From contig CAJUHR010000033.1 in NCBI GenBank assembly GCA_910586255.1, forward strand, positions 1 to 54,615: 54,615 nucleotides of DNA. Reading direction: 5' to 3'. Positions 52,841 through 54,615 of the stretch are shown one piece after another. The notes below the pieces were generated by a model. The model was not told where the DNA came from and did no database searches. It saw nothing but the letters and a program-made list of their open reading frames with translations. How positions within the stretch are numbered: position 1 is the stretch's first letter; each line of letters opens with the position of its first letter. Both the position numbers and the translations under genes were made by a program. The DNA is from an uncultured Lachnospiraceae bacterium. Lineage in GTDB: Bacteria > Bacillota > Clostridia > Lachnospirales > Lachnospiraceae.

Positions 52841-53068
52841 GTGAATGTTTTGTATGCAAAAGATTTTTGGAAATTAAACAAATATATTGCAATGTTTATA
52901 ATAACAGTAATAAAATCAAATAAATATTGCTTTGGATATGGCAGGAAGTGGACTTTAGAAAAGATGAGAGACACGATAATAAAATTACCAAGCAGAAGGA
53001 ATGGAATGCCGGATTTTACGTATATGGAAAAGTATATACGGGCATTACCATATAGTGACAGGATATAG
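52841..53068 (+). pseudogene. BcgI-like beta subunit, C-terminal fragment
   Basis: It continues the second recognition domain in a shifted frame: NVLYAKDFWKLNKYIAMF and KYCFGYGRKWTLEKMRDTIIKLP. The YGRK block echoes the one closing the first recognition domain, confirming the two-domain layout. It is not an independent gene; the GTG at 52841 is internal. Confidence 0.65.
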
Positions 53069-53183
53069 TTTTTTTATAACAGACGAGGGACTTTCAAAAA
53101 ATCGTCACCGCAGATTAGATTACAAGGGAACAGGCCGGACTCCGCTGGGAATAACATTACCGTGAAATGACAGCAGGGGCGGC

Positions 53184-53735
53184 TTGTTATTACAAAGGAC
53201 AGTGCACGAGCAGATTCAGCGGAATAACGCCCTATTGCGACTAAATGAATTTTTTGCAAAGTCGATTCCGTTGGGAAAGGGATTGCGGTATAAGAGAGCC
53301 ATTGAGAAATCTGTATTTGCCTGTTTTGGTTGGATTGACGGGCAGATGGAAAAGATTGATGATAAAACCTATAAGAAGTATTTTTCTTCGCGCAGAGAGA
53401 ATAGCAAATGGTCAGAGAAAAATAAGGCATTGGCGGAAAGCCTTGATGGACAAGGGCTTATGACTGACTTCGGCAGAAAGAAAATAGACGAAGCTAAGAA
53501 AAATGGCCAATGGGACGCTCAAAATCCCCTGGCAATCATTACTGAGGAACAGATTGCCGGCCTATCTGCATTGCTGGAGGGGTACGAACCTGCTTATACA
53601 AATTTTCAAGCCATGTCCCCATCCGTAAGGAAAACTTATACACAGGCATACCTTGATGCTAAGACGGATGCCGGACGGGAAAAGCGAATCGCATGGATGG
53701 TGGACAGGCTCAATAGAAACCCAAAACCCATGTGA
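53184..53735 (+). pseudogene. YdeI/OmpD-associated family protein, N-terminally degraded
   Basis: From about residue 35 the frame reads as a YdeI-family protein: CFGWIDGQMEKIDDKTYKKYF, SKWSEKNKALAESL, FQAMSPSVRKTYTQAYLDAKT and REKRIAWMVDRLNRN. The family normally has some 50 further residues before the GWIDG block; here they are replaced by unrelated sequence with no proper start (only a TTG at 53184). Some Gram-negative relatives were named for protection against bacteriocin-like peptides, but the general role is unclear. Stretches at 53069-53183 hold only fragments in several frames. Confidence 0.65.
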
Positions 53736-53744
53736 TCAATTTGA

Positions 53745-54386
53745 AAGCAGGAGCGGCGGTTTTTGGAGTTTGTGAAGAATGATAAGCATTTCTGCAAGTA
53801 TTATGAGGGAATTTTCATTTTTTTTAAGACAGGTATGAGGGTTTCGGAGTTTGTCAGGCTGACGGTATCGGATATTGACTTGAAAAACCGAAAGATTATC
53901 ATAGACCATCAACTACAGCGTACAAGAGATATGCAGTATGTGATTGAGGACACAAAAACATCGTGCGGTGTTCGGGAAATTTCGATGGCAGATGAAGTGT
54001 ACGAGTGCTTCAAAACCATTATCCAAAATCGGCAGAAACCAAAGGTTGAACCGATAATTGGTGGAAAAACAGGGTTTTTATACCTCGACAAAAACGGTAT
54101 GCCTATGGTTTCCTTGCATTGGGAGAAATACTTTCAGCATATCAGAGAGAAGTACAATAAAATTTATCGGGTACAAATGCCGAAAATTACGCCTCTTGTC
54201 TGTCGCCACACGTTCTGTAGCAATATGGCAAAGTCGGGAATGAATCCAAAAACCTTGCAATATATTATGGGGCATAGCGATATAGGGGTTACACTCAATA
54301 CATATACTCATGTACAGTACGAGGATGCCGAAAAGGAAATGAGCAAAATCCTTGAAGTAAAACCAAAACACAAAAATGCCATGTAG
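53745..54386 (+). pseudogene. Tyrosine recombinase (Tn916-type integrase), C-terminal catalytic domain only
   Basis: The frame begins after a stop at 53742-53744 with KQERRFLEFVKND, the point at which Tn916-like integrases enter their catalytic domain; the arm-binding and core-binding N-terminal half is absent. Visible catalytic residues: Arg in TGMRVSEFVRL, Arg in LVCRHTF, His in MGHSDIG and Tyr in TLNTYTHV. The usual His of the box II HxxR is Leu (codon CTT for CAT, one base). Both the truncation and this change suggest an inactive remnant of an integrative element. Confidence 0.75.
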
Positions 54387-54428
54387 GGCTAGTGGTTTGC
54401 CAAGACATTTCTGACTGGGAAAAATCCC

Positions 54429-54469
54429 TTGAAGTACAAATTTTTGAATTTACTTCAATTTTACTTCAA
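54429..54469. repeat. Three ACTTCAA repeats after the integrase (possible arm-type sites)
   Basis: TTGAAGTA (54429-54436, inverted) and two direct TTACTTCAA (54450-54458, 54461-54469). Short direct repeats of this sort near the integrase gene serve as integrase arm-binding sites in Tn916-like elements. The role here is inferred. Confidence 0.45.
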
Positions 54470-54562
54470 ATTCGCACCAAACTATGCTAATTTATGCAGA
54501 GTTATACATTATTTTATAAAAATATGCAAGAAAGGAAAATGCTCGAAAAGCCAGTAAATACA

Positions 54563-54579
54563 CAATGTCATTAACTTAA
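54563..54579. repeat. Right copy of the 17-bp inverted repeat
   Basis: CAATGTCATTAACTTAA is the exact reverse complement of 5375-5391. It lies about 180 bases past the integrase stop. The remaining bases to the window end show no gene. Confidence 0.45.
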
Positions 54580-54615
54580 GGAAAAGAACAATACCGGATG
54601 TCTTTACACCCATTC

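Noticed and set aside
53069..53183. Separate gene between the BcgI-like remnant and the YdeI-family gene
   Set aside because: Only short fragments in changing frames are seen; no start with a ribosome site.

Overview
The window looks like chromosome from a spore-forming Firmicute of the Lachnospiraceae (Clostridium cluster XIVa) type. The evidence is the paired glgC/glgD, spoVG, spoVT, a polyamine-type XRE-cupin/potABCD operon, a stand-alone mreB, a SbcCD-like YhaN/YhaO pair and ComF/RecD2/Mfd neighbours, with strong AGGAGG ribosome sites throughout. Species assignment is inference. The middle (about 5.5-49.5 kb) is GC-moderate core genome; the two ends (1-5.4 kb and 49.5-54.6 kb) are visibly AT-richer accessory DNA carrying restriction genes, gene fragments and an integrase remnant.

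Layout. 1-1 kb: the end of a RhuM-family gene abutting a 5'-truncated substrate-binding-protein gene, then a terminator and a branched inverted-repeat element. 1.2-5.3 kb: a three-gene cassette of an m5C DNA methyltransferase, a McrB-like AAA+ GTPase and a McrC-like nuclease. It is best read as a LlaJI/BsuMI-type GTP-dependent restriction-modification system rather than a type IV McrBC. 5.5-13.3 kb: glgB, an HD hydrolase, clpB under a CIRCE-overlapped promoter, a DUF4397 protein and asnA. 13.4-16.1 kb: the minus-strand operon lactonase-like protein-aroC-rpiB. 16.3-20.8 kb: an XRE-cupin regulator and potABCD. 20.9-25.3 kb: a DUF378 protein, a metallo-hydrolase, a split ThrE exporter, pyrC, tRNA-Gly(CCC) and a 41-residue membrane protein. 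25.3-31.2 kb: a FeoA-like protein, a cluster of hairpins, mreB, recD2, comF and a lipoprotein. 31.3-35.7 kb: yhaN/yhaO-like genes and asnS. 36-43.1 kb: glgC-glgD-spoVG, pth, mfd. 43.3-49.5 kb: a FlxA-like coiled coil, a LytTR two-component system, a DMT transporter, spoVT, aat and a Nudix/inorganic-pyrophosphatase fusion.

49.5-54.6 kb: a YdeI-family 3' remnant, a small anchored protein, and a BcgI-like type IIB restriction system whose two subunit genes are broken by three separate single-base frameshifts. These are followed by an N-terminally degraded YdeI-family gene fused to a truncated tyrosine recombinase whose box-II histidine is leucine.

Main candidates for a second look: the methyltransferase/McrB/McrC cassette with its unrecognised N-terminal recognition domain; the recently decayed BcgI-like system lying between two YdeI gene ends; the Nudix-pyrophosphatase fusion; a dispersed GTAACAGTTCA inverted-repeat family; and a four-hairpin intergenic region upstream of the FeoA-like gene.
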